From contig JBOIDC010000002.1 in assembly GCA_050740315.1 (NCBI GenBank), positions 1 through 64,000 on the forward strand: a DNA stretch of 64,000 nt, written 5' to 3'. The DNA comes from JACCYU01 sp050740315 (GTDB lineage Bacteria; Pseudomonadota; Gammaproteobacteria; JACCYU01). Positions 9,711 to 17,520 of this stretch are shown in pieces. How positions within the stretch are numbered: the stretch's first letter is position 1; every line of letters begins with the position of its first letter. The translations under genes and the position numbers were made by a program. The notes under the pieces were generated by a model that saw nothing but the letters and a program-made list of their open reading frames with translations, was not told where the DNA came from and did not search any database.

Positions 9711-10301
9711 CTAAATACTGTACTGGGCGGCGAGCCACCGCCGCACCGGCTCGAAACTGCGTCGGTGGCACACACATGGACCGTATCGCTCCAGCGCGGC
9801 GCGATGAAAGGGCGTGCCATAGCCCTTGTTGGCGGCGAAGCCATACGCCGGGTGGCGCGCGTCGAGCACGCGCATCTCGCGGTCGCGCGCAACCTTGGCC
9901 AGAATCGAGGCCGCGCTGATGGCCGGCACGCTACCGTCGCCGCCCACCATGGCGGTCGCAGCGCAAGGCAGTGACGGGCAGCGATTGCCGTCGATCAGGC
10001 TGCGCCCCGGCGCGATACCAAGCGCGCTCACCGCGCGCCGCATGGCAAGCATGGTGGCGCCGAGGATATTGTGGATCTCGATCTCTTCGACATCGGCGCT
10101 CGCCACCGCCCAGGCCAGCGCGCGTTCCTGAATCAGGACGGCCAGCGCCTCACGGACTTCCGGTTTCAAGAGCTTGGAATCGGCCAGCCCCCGGATCCGC
10201 CGCCGCGGATTCAGAATCACCGCCGCGGCATATACCGGGCCGGCCAGCGGTCCGCGCCCCGCTTCGTCCACGCCCGCAATGCGCGTGCAGGGGTCGATCA
10301 T
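9711..10301 (-). CDS. rnhB: Ribonuclease HII
   Basis: Removes ribonucleotides from RNA-DNA hybrids and starts ribonucleotide excision repair. The 196-residue product starts MIDPCTRIAGVDEAGRGPLA, with the catalytic DEAGRG motif at residues 12-17. It also has GLADSKLLKP and SAASILAKVARDREM (the conserved second carboxylate region) and HPAYGFAANKGYGTPFH. It is the first gene of the leftward rnhB-dnaE-accA run and is divergent from gnnA. In E. coli rnhB follows lpxB directly; here lpxB is turned round. Confidence 0.95.
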   Translation of the reverse strand: MIDPCTRIAGVDEAGRGPLAGPVYAAAVILNPRRRIRGLADSKLLKPEVREALAVLIQERALAWAVASADVEEIEIHNILGATMLAMRRAVSALGIAPGRSLIDGNRCPSLPCAATAMVGGDGSVPAISAASILAKVARDREMRVLDARHPAYGFAANKGYGTPFHRAALERYGPCVCHRRSFEPVRRWLAAQYSI

Positions 10302-10391
10302 GGGCGGCCGTGACCGAGGCTCGGGTGCTCCGACGACGGCCCGGAAGCGGGTGCGAGGCCGATCACGGGCGCGTGTATTCTTGGCTTGAGG

Positions 10392-10420
10392 TTTCGATCA
10401 ACGGGTTTAGTGCCTATACT
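10392..10420 (+). promoter_or_regulatory. Candidate sigma-70 promoter for gnnA-gnnB-lpxB
   Basis: A good -10 hexamer, TATACT at 10415-10420, sits 28 bases before the gnnA ATG. A weak -35 (TTTCGA at 10392-10397) lies 17 bases upstream of it. It falls in the 147-base gap between the divergent rnhB and gnnA genes. The -10 is convincing by eye; the -35 is poor. Confidence 0.35.
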
Positions 10421-10448
10421 CGCGTCAGTCAATAACCGTCACTCAATC

Positions 10449-11414
10449 ATGCCGCCAATCACCACCGCCGTCGTGGGCATCGGATATCTGGGCAGGTTCC
10501 ACGCGCAGAAGTACGCACAACTCGCCGACAGCCGGCTGCTCGCTGTGGTCGATACGGATACCCAGGCCGCCGACACGGTGGCTGCGCAGCACGGTGTCGA
10601 GGCGCTGTACGACTATCGACAACTGCTCGGCCGCGTGGACGCGGTGAGTATTGTAGTGCCGACCAGCCTGCATTATGAAGTGGCGCGCGCGTTTCTGGCG
10701 CACGGCAGTCATGTGCTGATCGAAAAGCCGATAACGGCGACCGCAGCCGAGGCACAGGCGCTGATCGACCTGGCGCGCGCGCAGCGGCGCGTGCTGCAGG
10801 TCGGTCATCTGGAACGGTTCAACAGCGCGATCCTGAACCTGGACCGGGTGCTGGACCGGCCGCTGTTCATCGAGTCGCACCGTCTCGCGCCGTACAAGCC
10901 CAGAGGCACCGACGTGAGCGTGGTTCTGGATCTGATGATCCACGACATCGATATTATCCTGAACGTCGTGCGCTCGGACCTCGCGCGCTGTGAGGCCAGC
11001 GGCGTGCCGGTGCTGTCCGACGCCGTGGATATCGCCAACGCGCGGCTGGTGTTCGAGGACGGCTGCGTGGCCAACGTCACCGCCAGCCGGGTCAGCACCA
11101 AGGTCGAGCGCAAGATGCGGGTGTTCCAGCACGACGCGTACATCTCCATTGATTTTCAGGACAAGACCCTGTCCGTGCACCGCAAGGGCGCGGGCGAGAT
11201 GTTTCCCGGCGTGGCCGAGATCGAGAGCGAGCAATTTCAATACGAGGACGGCGACGCGCTGAAAACCGAGATCGAGCTGTTTCTGCAGGCGATCCGCGAG
11301 GACGGCGAGCCGGTAGTAACGGGCGAAGACGGCAAGCGCGCGCTGGAGACGGCGATTCGGATTACGGAAATGGTGACTGGCAGCAATTACCCGAATAGGA
11401 ATGATGATTCATGA
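10449..11414 (+). CDS. gnnA: Gfo/Idh/MocA oxidoreductase, probable UDP-GlcNAc 3-dehydrogenase GnnA
   Basis: Predicted to oxidise the 3-OH of UDP-GlcNAc with NAD, making the 3-keto sugar that GnnB then aminates. The 321-residue product from the ATG at 10449 has the Rossmann motif GIGYLG (10-15), the family's EKP motif at 92-94 (IEKPITA) and a LMIHDIDI segment carrying the likely catalytic aspartate/histidine pair. A start 21 codons upstream is open but lacks family support. The stop overlaps the gnnB start by four bases (ATGA), and gnnB in turn overlaps lpxB. That coupling to a lipid A gene is the main reason to call GnnA over an O-antigen dehydrogenase (WbpB-type). Family membership is clear; the substrate is inferred. 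Confidence 0.75.
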   Translation: MPPITTAVVGIGYLGRFHAQKYAQLADSRLLAVVDTDTQAADTVAAQHGVEALYDYRQLLGRVDAVSIVVPTSLHYEVARAFLAHGSHVLIEKPITATAAEAQALIDLARAQRRVLQVGHLERFNSAILNLDRVLDRPLFIESHRLAPYKPRGTDVSVVLDLMIHDIDIILNVVRSDLARCEASGVPVLSDAVDIANARLVFEDGCVANVTASRVSTKVERKMRVFQHDAYISIDFQDKTLSVHRKGAGEMFPGVAEIESEQFQYEDGDALKTEIELFLQAIREDGEPVVTGEDGKRALETAIRITEMVTGSNYPNRNDDS

Positions 11415-12505
11415 TCCCCATGGTTGACCTCAAGCAGCAGTACCTGGCGCTAAAAGACGAGATCGACGCCGGCATACTGCGGGCACTGGCCGATACGCAG
11501 TTCATCCTCGGGCCCAACGTGACGGCGTTCGAGCAGGAGGCGGCGGCGTACCTGGGCGTTGCCCACGCCGTGGCCTGCGCGTCGGGCACCGACGCCTTGC
11601 ATCTGGCTCTGCGCGCGGCGGGCATCGGACCCGGCGACGAGGTGATCACCAGCGCGTTTACCTTCATCGCCACCGCCGAGGCGATCCGTTACGTGGGCGC
11701 CCGGCCGGCGTTCGCGGATATCGATCCATGGACCTTCAACCTCGATCCGCACAGCGTCGAGGCGCTTGTTACGCCGGCCACACGCGCGGTTTTACCAGTG
11801 CATCTGTTCGGCATGCCGGCGGACCTGCGGCATATGCTACCGTTGTGCGAACGGCACAAGCTCACGCTCATCGAGGATTGCGCGCAGTCGTTCGGCGCGA
11901 CCATCGACGGCCGTCAGACGGGCAGCTTCGGCGCCAGCGGCGCGTTCAGTTTCTTCCCCAGCAAGAACCTCGGCTGTTACGGTGACGGCGGCCTGATCTC
12001 GACGAATTCCGATGAGCTGGCGGCACAGTGCCGAAAGCTGCGTAACCACGGCAGTAATGTTCGCTATCAGCATGATGTAATTGGCTATAACAGTCGGCTC
12101 GACGAGCTGCAGGCGGTGGTGCTGCGGGCCAAGCTCAAGCGCATCGACCAGTACAACGACAAGCGCAGGCAGATCGCGCGCCGGTATACGGAACTGCTGG
12201 GCGGCGCGGTACAGACGCCCGTCGAGAGCGACAATGCGCGCCACGTTTATCATCAGTACACCGTCCTCTCACCACACCGGGACCGCATCATGGCGCGGCT
12301 GCAAGTCGCCGGCATCGCCAGCGCCATCTACTACCCGATTCCCCTGCACCGCCAGGCGGCATTCGCGGGCGAACATCGCGGCCAGGAGTTGCCGGTCACC
12401 GAGCGGGTAGCCGCGCAATGCCTGTCGCTGCCAATGTATCCGGAACTCGAAGAATTCGACGTTCGAAGGATCGCCATGGAGGTAGAAGAGGCGGCCGTTG
12501 GCTAA
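11411..12505 (+). CDS. gnnB: DegT/DnrJ/EryC1/StrS aminotransferase, probable UDP-2-acetamido-3-keto-glucose transaminase GnnB
   Basis: A PLP-dependent sugar aminotransferase of 364 residues, predicted to convert the GnnA product to UDP-GlcNAc3N using glutamate. Signatures are CASGTDALHLALRAAGIGPG (PLP phosphate binding), LIEDCAQSFGA (the aspartate that pairs with the PLP ring nitrogen) and FFPSKNLGCYGDGG with the Schiff-base lysine at K185. Near the C-terminus IYYPIPLHRQAAF is typical of the StrS group. It starts inside the gnnA stop (ATGA) and its last eight bases overlap the lpxB start. Other StrS members make different amino sugars, so the specific name depends on context. A. ferrooxidans carries gnnA and gnnB beside lpxA and lpxB. 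Confidence 0.77.
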   Translation: MIPMVDLKQQYLALKDEIDAGILRALADTQFILGPNVTAFEQEAAAYLGVAHAVACASGTDALHLALRAAGIGPGDEVITSAFTFIATAEAIRYVGARPAFADIDPWTFNLDPHSVEALVTPATRAVLPVHLFGMPADLRHMLPLCERHKLTLIEDCAQSFGATIDGRQTGSFGASGAFSFFPSKNLGCYGDGGLISTNSDELAAQCRKLRNHGSNVRYQHDVIGYNSRLDELQAVVLRAKLKRIDQYNDKRRQIARRYTELLGGAVQTPVESDNARHVYHQYTVLSPHRDRIMARLQVAGIASAIYYPIPLHRQAAFAGEHRGQELPVTERVAAQCLSLPMYPELEEFDVRRIAMEVEEAAVG

Positions 12506-13646
12506 CAGCGAGGGCGCGGACGTCATGCTGGTCGCCGGCGAGGCGTCCGGCGATCTGCACGCGGCGAATCTCGTCAAGGCATTGCGCGAGCTGCGTCCCG
12601 AGGTCCGCTGTTACGGCATGGGCGCCGGCCGCATGCGCGCGGCCGGCGTGGATATCCTGGTCGACTCCGGCCGGCTTGCCGTTGTGGGCATCGTCGAAGT
12701 CCTCGCGCATTATCGCGAGATCAAGGCCGCGCTGCGCAAGCTGCAGGACATCATCGAGACACGGCGGCCGGATCTGTTGATCCTCATCGATTACCCGGAA
12801 TTTAATCTGCGGCTCGCGGCCACCGCCAAAAAGGCGGGGGTGAAGGTGTTGTACTACGTCAGTCCGCAGGTGTGGGCGTGGCGGCCCGGCCGCGTGAAAA
12901 AGATCGGCGGGCTGGTGGACATGATGGCGGTTGTGTTCGCGTTCGAGGTGCCATTCTACGAAAAGGCCAACGTGCCCGTGCGCTTCGTCGGCCATCCGCT
13001 GGCGGACGAAGCTAGCCCGACGATGAGCCGCGGCGAGGCGCTGGATCGTTTCGGGCTCAAGTCCGATGCGAAGATCATCGGGCTGTTTCCCGGCAGCCGG
13101 CGCAGCGAAATTGCCCGTCTGATGCCGGCGCTGCTCGAAACCGCCAGGCTGCTGCGTGATCGTTTTCCTGCCGCGCAGTTCGTGCTGCCGGTCGCGCCTG
13201 GCCTGGATCGCAGCATGATCGAAAGCTATGTGGATGACTCAGCGCCGCCGATAAACATACTGGAAAATCAGAGCATCTACGACGTCACCTTAGTTTGCGA
13301 CGCGATCATCACGGCGTCGGGCACCGCCACCTTGCAGATCGCGCTGATGGGCACGCCGATGGTGATCATCTACAAGGTATCGTGGTTGAGCTACTGGATC
13401 GCGCGGCGGCTGGTCACCGTCAAGCACATCGGCCTGGCGAACATCGTCGCTGGCAAGGCCATCGTGCGGGAATTTGTACAGAACGACGTACAGCCCAAAT
13501 CCATCTCCGACGAGATCGAGCGGCTGCTGACCGATCAGGCTTATGCCGAGAATATGCGGCGGGAACTGGGCGGAATCGTTAAAACGCTTGGGGAGGGCGG
13601 CGGTTCGCGGAAAACTGCTCAACTGGCTTTGGAAATAATCGACTGA
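12498..13646 (+). CDS. lpxB: Lipid-A-disaccharide synthase
   Basis: Joins UDP-diacyl-glucosamine and lipid X to make the beta-1,6-linked tetra-acyl disaccharide of lipid A at the inner membrane. The 382-residue protein begins with a TTG preceded by AGAGG eight bases upstream, inside the end of gnnB. Conserved LpxB segments are VAGEASGDLHAANLV, DILIDYPEFNLRLA-like LILIDYPEFNLRLA, YYVSPQVWAWRPGRVKKI, VGHPLADE, LFPGSRRSEIARLMP and ASGTATLQIALMGTPMVIIY. It is the last gene of a rightward cassette. In the usual gene order lpxB lies in the same direction as lpxA, but here it faces it. If the UDP-sugar carries an amino group at C3, LpxB must accept that analogue. Confidence 0.95.
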   Translation: MANSEGADVMLVAGEASGDLHAANLVKALRELRPEVRCYGMGAGRMRAAGVDILVDSGRLAVVGIVEVLAHYREIKAALRKLQDIIETRRPDLLILIDYPEFNLRLAATAKKAGVKVLYYVSPQVWAWRPGRVKKIGGLVDMMAVVFAFEVPFYEKANVPVRFVGHPLADEASPTMSRGEALDRFGLKSDAKIIGLFPGSRRSEIARLMPALLETARLLRDRFPAAQFVLPVAPGLDRSMIESYVDDSAPPINILENQSIYDVTLVCDAIITASGTATLQIALMGTPMVIIYKVSWLSYWIARRLVTVKHIGLANIVAGKAIVREFVQNDVQPKSISDEIERLLTDQAYAENMRRELGGIVKTLGEGGGSRKTAQLALEIID

Positions 13647-13737
13647 AGTTGCTTCACAACAATCTGTGTGAGCAAGACTCCCTGCAGGGTTGCCTATGTG
13701 CAGGTAATACGGAACAAGCCGCTGGCAATTCAGGAAT

Positions 13738-14341
13738 TTACTGGCCATCCTGAGGGTACAGCTTGGGTCTTTCCGCTAACGGCTTATCGGCCCATTTGGC
13801 GAGATAAGCTGCCTGCTTCTCGCGAATGCTGTCCATATTTTCAAACGCCCACTGGTCAGATTCCGCGGTCTTCTCGACCCATCGGCTTGCGTCGTACCAT
13901 TCGTCGAAGTCGTCAGTACCCAGCTCCTCCTCGTGAATCGGCCTCAATGAAAAGCGCGCCTTCCACAAGCCAGGGCGCGGGGTTACCAACACGTAATAAG
14001 TCTTACCCGCTAGCAGTTCGGCATCCATAAAATCCGCATTCTCGCCAATCACCATGAACAGGTGTTCGCCAGGCTCAACCTGATAGGCAATTTTAGTTTT
14101 GGACGACAATGCCCACCAGCTTCGGCGTGTCGCGGACGATTTGAAATACGCTCGACTGGATGCCGCCTCCGACCCAGGCAGGCCGCATGAAAACGACCAT
14201 GGCCTTGCCTTGGTCGGGCGCGAAAGTCGCGCGCTCCTCCGGCACCTCGCGCATGTTTTTGATCGGACCGGCGCATCCGGTCGAAAGTAAAGCTAACGCT
14301 GCGGCTATCAGCGCGCAGCTATAGAAATGTCTCTTGTGCAT
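13738..14341 (-). pseudogene. Small lipoprotein gene (DUF2846-like), split by a frameshift
   Basis: Two adjoining frames read as one protein of about 200 residues. The first (14341 to about 14093) has a signal peptide and lipobox STGC at residues 20-23, then GKAMVVFMRPAWVGGGIQSS and FQIVRDTPKLVGIV, and then stops. The second (from about 14109 to 13738) continues with SSKTKIAYQVEPGEHLFMVI, then ADFMDAELLAGKTYYVLVTP and KARFSLRPI. Fusing them at VGIV/SSKTK matches the pattern of small lipoproteins with a beta-sandwich that I associate with the DUF2846 group. One extra base (or two missing) near 14100-14108 explains the break. It could be a real pseudogene or a sequencing error. The second frame's own start (TTG at 14109) would lack a signal. 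It lies between convergent lpxB and the lpxA 3' end. Function unknown. Confidence 0.6.
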
Positions 14342-14485
14342 TTCACTCCCCTACTAGTCTGGATAATTGTTCTAATGGCCGCTCGGCGTTTCGCCCGAGT
14401 CAAGCGAGAACAATGGCTAACCCGTTGATCCCTGTCAACTGGTGCTCATCTATATGAGGCCGAGCGTGCGACAGCTGCGCGTCGC

Positions 14486-15256
14486 TTACCTGACCACCCC
14501 TCGCGGACTATTGCTGACGAATTCCGCAAGGCGCGCGACTTCGGGAAAGTCGTTGATCAGCTGTTCAAGCTGACGAGGATCGTCATCACGACGGTTACGC
14601 GATTTGATCAGCAGCATGTATGCCTTGTGCAGCGCCTGGATGGTGTCCGCGCTGAAGCCGTGGCGTCTGAGGCCGACCTTGTTGATGCCGTGCGGTGAAG
14701 CCAGGTTGCCCGAGGCCAAAACGTACGGCGGCAGATCGCGATTGAGCGCGGTGCCCATGCCGGAAAACGCGTGGCAGCCGATGCGGCAGAACTGGTGCAC
14801 CAGGGTGAAGCCGCCCAGGGTGGCGTAGTCCTCGACCGTCACGTGGCCGGCCAGGGTGGCGCCGTTGGAAAACACCGTGTGATCGCCGACCACGCAATCG
14901 TGCGCGATGTGCACGTAGGCCATGATCCAGTTGTCGTTGCCGATGATGGTGGCGCCCTGCCCGTTTCGGGTGCCGCGGTTGATGGTGCAGTATTCACGTA
15001 TGGTGTTGCGGTCACCGATCACCAGTTCGGTCGTCTCGCCTTCGTATTTCTTGTCTTGAGGTATATCGCCGACCGAGGCGAACTGGAAAATCCGGTTATC
15101 CCTGCCGATGCGGGCGGGTCCCTCGATGACGACGTGCGGACCGATCCAGGTGCCCGCGCCGATCCGCACCTTGGGCCCGATGACGCTGAAAGCCCCGACC
15201 TCTACGTCGGATGCGAGTTCGGCCGCGGGATCGACGGCTGCGCGCGGGTCGATCAA
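14486..15256 (-). CDS. lpxA: UDP-N-acetylglucosamine acyltransferase LpxA
   Basis: Transfers a 3-hydroxyacyl chain from ACP to the 3-position of the UDP-sugar, the first step of lipid A synthesis. It is a left-handed beta-helix of hexapeptide repeats followed by a helical C-terminus. From the TTG at 15256 (overlapping the fabZ stop as TTGA, with an AAAGAG site upstream) it has 256 residues, against 262 in E. coli. An in-frame ATG at 15280 is an alternative. The catalytic histidine is in HIAHDC (H119, E. coli H125). The acyl-chain ruler position, E. coli Gly173, is Met167 here (FSGMGT), as in Pseudomonas aeruginosa. It belongs to the lpxD-fabZ-lpxA run. With gnnA and gnnB nearby the acceptor may be the 3-amino sugar, giving an amide. 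Confidence 0.95.
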   Translation of the reverse strand: MIDPRAAVDPAAELASDVEVGAFSVIGPKVRIGAGTWIGPHVVIEGPARIGRDNRIFQFASVGDIPQDKKYEGETTELVIGDRNTIREYCTINRGTRNGQGATIIGNDNWIMAYVHIAHDCVVGDHTVFSNGATLAGHVTVEDYATLGGFTLVHQFCRIGCHAFSGMGTALNRDLPPYVLASGNLASPHGINKVGLRRHGFSADTIQALHKAYMLLIKSRNRRDDDPRQLEQLINDFPEVARLAEFVSNSPRGVVR

Positions 15257-15702
15257 CGCGCGAACTCTTTGAACACGCACATCAGCTCGGCGCTGGCGGC
15301 CAGCTCATCATCCACCTTGGCGGTCGCGTTAAACAGCCCGAAGCCGCTGCGCTGGCGCAGGAACTGAACGTGCAGCAGCAGCTGATCGCCCGGCTCCACC
15401 AGCCGCTTGAAGCGGGCCTTGTCGATGCCGACGAACAGGTAACGGCTTTTATCACTGGGTCGATGTCCGGGCGTATTGAACGCCAGCACGCCGCTGGCCT
15501 GGGCGAGGGCCTCCAGGATCAGCACGCCCGGCATCAGTGGCAGCTCAGGAAAATGGCCCTGAAAGAAAGGCTCGTTGATGGTGACGTTTTTGATCGCCGT
15601 CAACGACTCGCCGGGATTGCACTCGAGCACCCGGTCGATGAGCAGAAAGGGATAACGGTGAGGCAGAAAACGCATGACCTCCCGGATGTTGATGATGTTC
15701 AA
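15253..15702 (-). CDS. fabZ: 3-hydroxyacyl-[acyl-carrier-protein] dehydratase FabZ
   Basis: Dehydrates 3-hydroxyacyl-ACP in fatty acid elongation and so competes with LpxA and LpxD for the same intermediates. The hot-dog fold is marked by RFLPHRYPFLLIDRV, the catalytic histidine in FFQGHFPELPLMPG (H50) and the glutamate in LILEALAQASG (E64). The start is uncertain. A TTG at 15702 gives 149 residues and the family's usual N-terminus (NIINIREVM). An ATG at 15753 would add 17 residues but has GGAGG directly abutting it, which is too close. Its stop overlaps the lpxA start. Confidence 0.93.
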   Translation of the reverse strand: MNIINIREVMRFLPHRYPFLLIDRVLECNPGESLTAIKNVTINEPFFQGHFPELPLMPGVLILEALAQASGVLAFNTPGHRPSDKSRYLFVGIDKARFKRLVEPGDQLLLHVQFLRQRSGFGLFNATAKVDDELAASAELMCVFKEFAR

Positions 15703-15888
15703 GTTCGCTTGACCCTGTGTCGATAAGCCGTGTCCAGCCCCGCGGCGCAACATCCTCCGCGAGCCATCACTAATACGCGTGGGATTGTCTATCCAATGGT
15801 ACGCAGCGGGTGTCCTCCTGATGCGCGTCTACGTCCTCTTTCTGGATGCATCGTGGCTCGGCATACCGGCCACCTCCGCGCACGGACG

Positions 15889-16905
15889 CTAGTCCTTGAG
15901 CTTCTTCTCCAGTGCCATGACCTTGCGCGCAAGCTCGTCCAATTTGCGGAATCGAACCGAATTTTTGAGCCACTGCGCGTTCGGTTCCAGCGGCGTGCCG
16001 GAGGTATAGGTGCCGGGTTTCGTAATGGACTTGCTGACCTTCGACATGCCGGTGATGTGCACATGATCGACGATCTCCAGATGGCCCTCGATGCCGGCGG
16101 CGCCCGCGATTGTACAATGCCTGCCGATCCTGGCACTACCGGCGATGCCCACGCAGCCGGCGATGGCGGTGTGGGCGCCGATGTGCACATTGTGCGCGAT
16201 CTGAATCTGGTTATCGAGTTTGACGCCTTCTTCCAGCACCGTGTCTTCCAGCGCGCCGCAATCGACGGTGGTATTGGCGCCGATTTCCACGTCGTCGCCG
16301 ATCACGGCGCGTCCCAGCTGCTGAATCTTCACCCATACGCCGTCGTCGTTGGCCAGACCGAACCCGTCGCTGCCGATGACCGCGCCCGGATGCACGATCA
16401 CGCGCCGCCCCAGCACCGCGCGGTTGCATAGCGTCACCCGCGCGACCAGCCGCGACGAGTCACCGACCGTGCATTCGCGACCGATGACGCAACCGGGCCC
16501 GATCATGACGTTCGCGCCGATCACCGCACCCGCCTCGATTACCGTCAGCGCGCCAATCGCGGTGCTAGGATCGATATGTGACTGCGGGTGCACCACGCAG
16601 CTCGGATGCACGCCGGGCACTTCGGGCGGTCGCGGATGCAGCAGATTCGTGACCCTGGCGAAGGTGAGATAAGGATTATCGGACAACAGCGCGGCGACCG
16701 GGCAATCTTCCAGGTCATCGGGGCCGACGATAACCGCCGAGGCGCGCGTCGTTGCCAGAAACGGCCGGTAGCGGCAACTGGCCAGAAAGCTGATGCTGCC
16801 GGGTTGCGCGCCTGGCAGACTGGCGACCCTGTCGATCTGGCAATCCGGATCGCCCACCAGGGTGACACCGACCTGATCGGCCAATTCTTGCAGACGCCAG
16901 GACAC
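15889..16905 (-). CDS. lpxD: UDP-3-O-acylglucosamine N-acyltransferase LpxD
   Basis: Adds the second 3-hydroxyacyl chain to the 2-amine of the UDP-sugar, the third committed step of lipid A synthesis. The 338-residue product starts with GTG and has the N-terminal uridine-binding domain (residues 1-100, including ISFLASCRYRPFL). A long hexapeptide beta-helix follows, carrying the catalytic histidine region NQIQIAHNVHIGAHTAIAG. The C-terminal helix EKKLKD is preceded by NAQWLKNSVRFRKLDELARK. Upstream is skp and downstream fabZ, as is standard. The 186-base gap before fabZ (15703-15888) holds no gene that I can support. Confidence 0.95.
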   Translation of the reverse strand: MSWRLQELADQVGVTLVGDPDCQIDRVASLPGAQPGSISFLASCRYRPFLATTRASAVIVGPDDLEDCPVAALLSDNPYLTFARVTNLLHPRPPEVPGVHPSCVVHPQSHIDPSTAIGALTVIEAGAVIGANVMIGPGCVIGRECTVGDSSRLVARVTLCNRAVLGRRVIVHPGAVIGSDGFGLANDDGVWVKIQQLGRAVIGDDVEIGANTTVDCGALEDTVLEEGVKLDNQIQIAHNVHIGAHTAIAGCVGIAGSARIGRHCTIAGAAGIEGHLEIVDHVHITGMSKVSKSITKPGTYTSGTPLEPNAQWLKNSVRFRKLDELARKVMALEKKLKD

Positions 16906-16994
16906 GGTTTTTTCTATGCGTGATTAGAACGCGGTGTTCCACAACATGAATGTGACGGCCAAGCGCACCTTGCGCGGAAAAGAACCCGCGCCGT

Positions 16995-17507
16995 TCACTG
17001 CAACTCTTGCAGACGTTCCAGTATCGTGTCGGTAATATCGATCCGCTCGCTGGCGTAAAGCACTCTTTCGGTAACCATCAAGTCGTAATTCTCTTCCTTG
17101 GCCACATCGACGATTACGTCATACACCACACGCTGCAGATCGCTGAGTTCCTCATTGCGTCGGATATTGAAGTCTTCCTGCAACTCCTCGCGATCGCGAT
17201 TGAAATCCAGCTTGCGGCTGGCGATGTCGCGCTCGAGGTCTTCGCGCTGCGCGGCGCTCATGATCTCGGCGTCGGTGCGCAGCTTTCTTTCCAGTTCCAC
17301 AATGGCATCGCGGCTGCTGGTGAGCGCGGCGTCACGGCCGGAGAATTCCTGCTCCAGGGCCTCGCGCGCAGCCTGCGCCTGCGGCGCCTGCTCCATCACG
17401 CGGACAATGTTGACGAAACCGATCTTGATCTCCTGCGCCATGGCGGAGGACGGCCAGGCAAAGCCCGCGCAGACCAGATAAGGGATAAGGATCGTAAGCC
17501 GTTTCAT
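16995..17507 (-). CDS. skp: Periplasmic chaperone Skp/OmpH
   Basis: A periplasmic holdase that carries unfolded outer-membrane proteins to the BamA complex. From the ATG at 17507 the product has 170 residues. A signal peptide (MKRLTILIPYLVCAGFAWPS, cleaved after SSAMA) is followed by the family's IGFVNIVRVMEQAPQAQ start. A long charged coiled-coil hairpin (about residues 45-125) and the C-terminal VAKEENYDLMVTERVLYASE complete it. The frame extends 24 codons upstream into bamA, but 17507 gives a clean signal peptide 13 bases after the bamA stop. Its place between bamA and lpxD is conserved. Confidence 0.93.
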   Translation of the reverse strand: MKRLTILIPYLVCAGFAWPSSAMAQEIKIGFVNIVRVMEQAPQAQAAREALEQEFSGRDAALTSSRDAIVELERKLRTDAEIMSAAQREDLERDIASRKLDFNRDREELQEDFNIRRNEELSDLQRVVYDVIVDVAKEENYDLMVTERVLYASERIDITDTILERLQELQ

Positions 17508-17520
17508 ACTGCTCCCGTGC

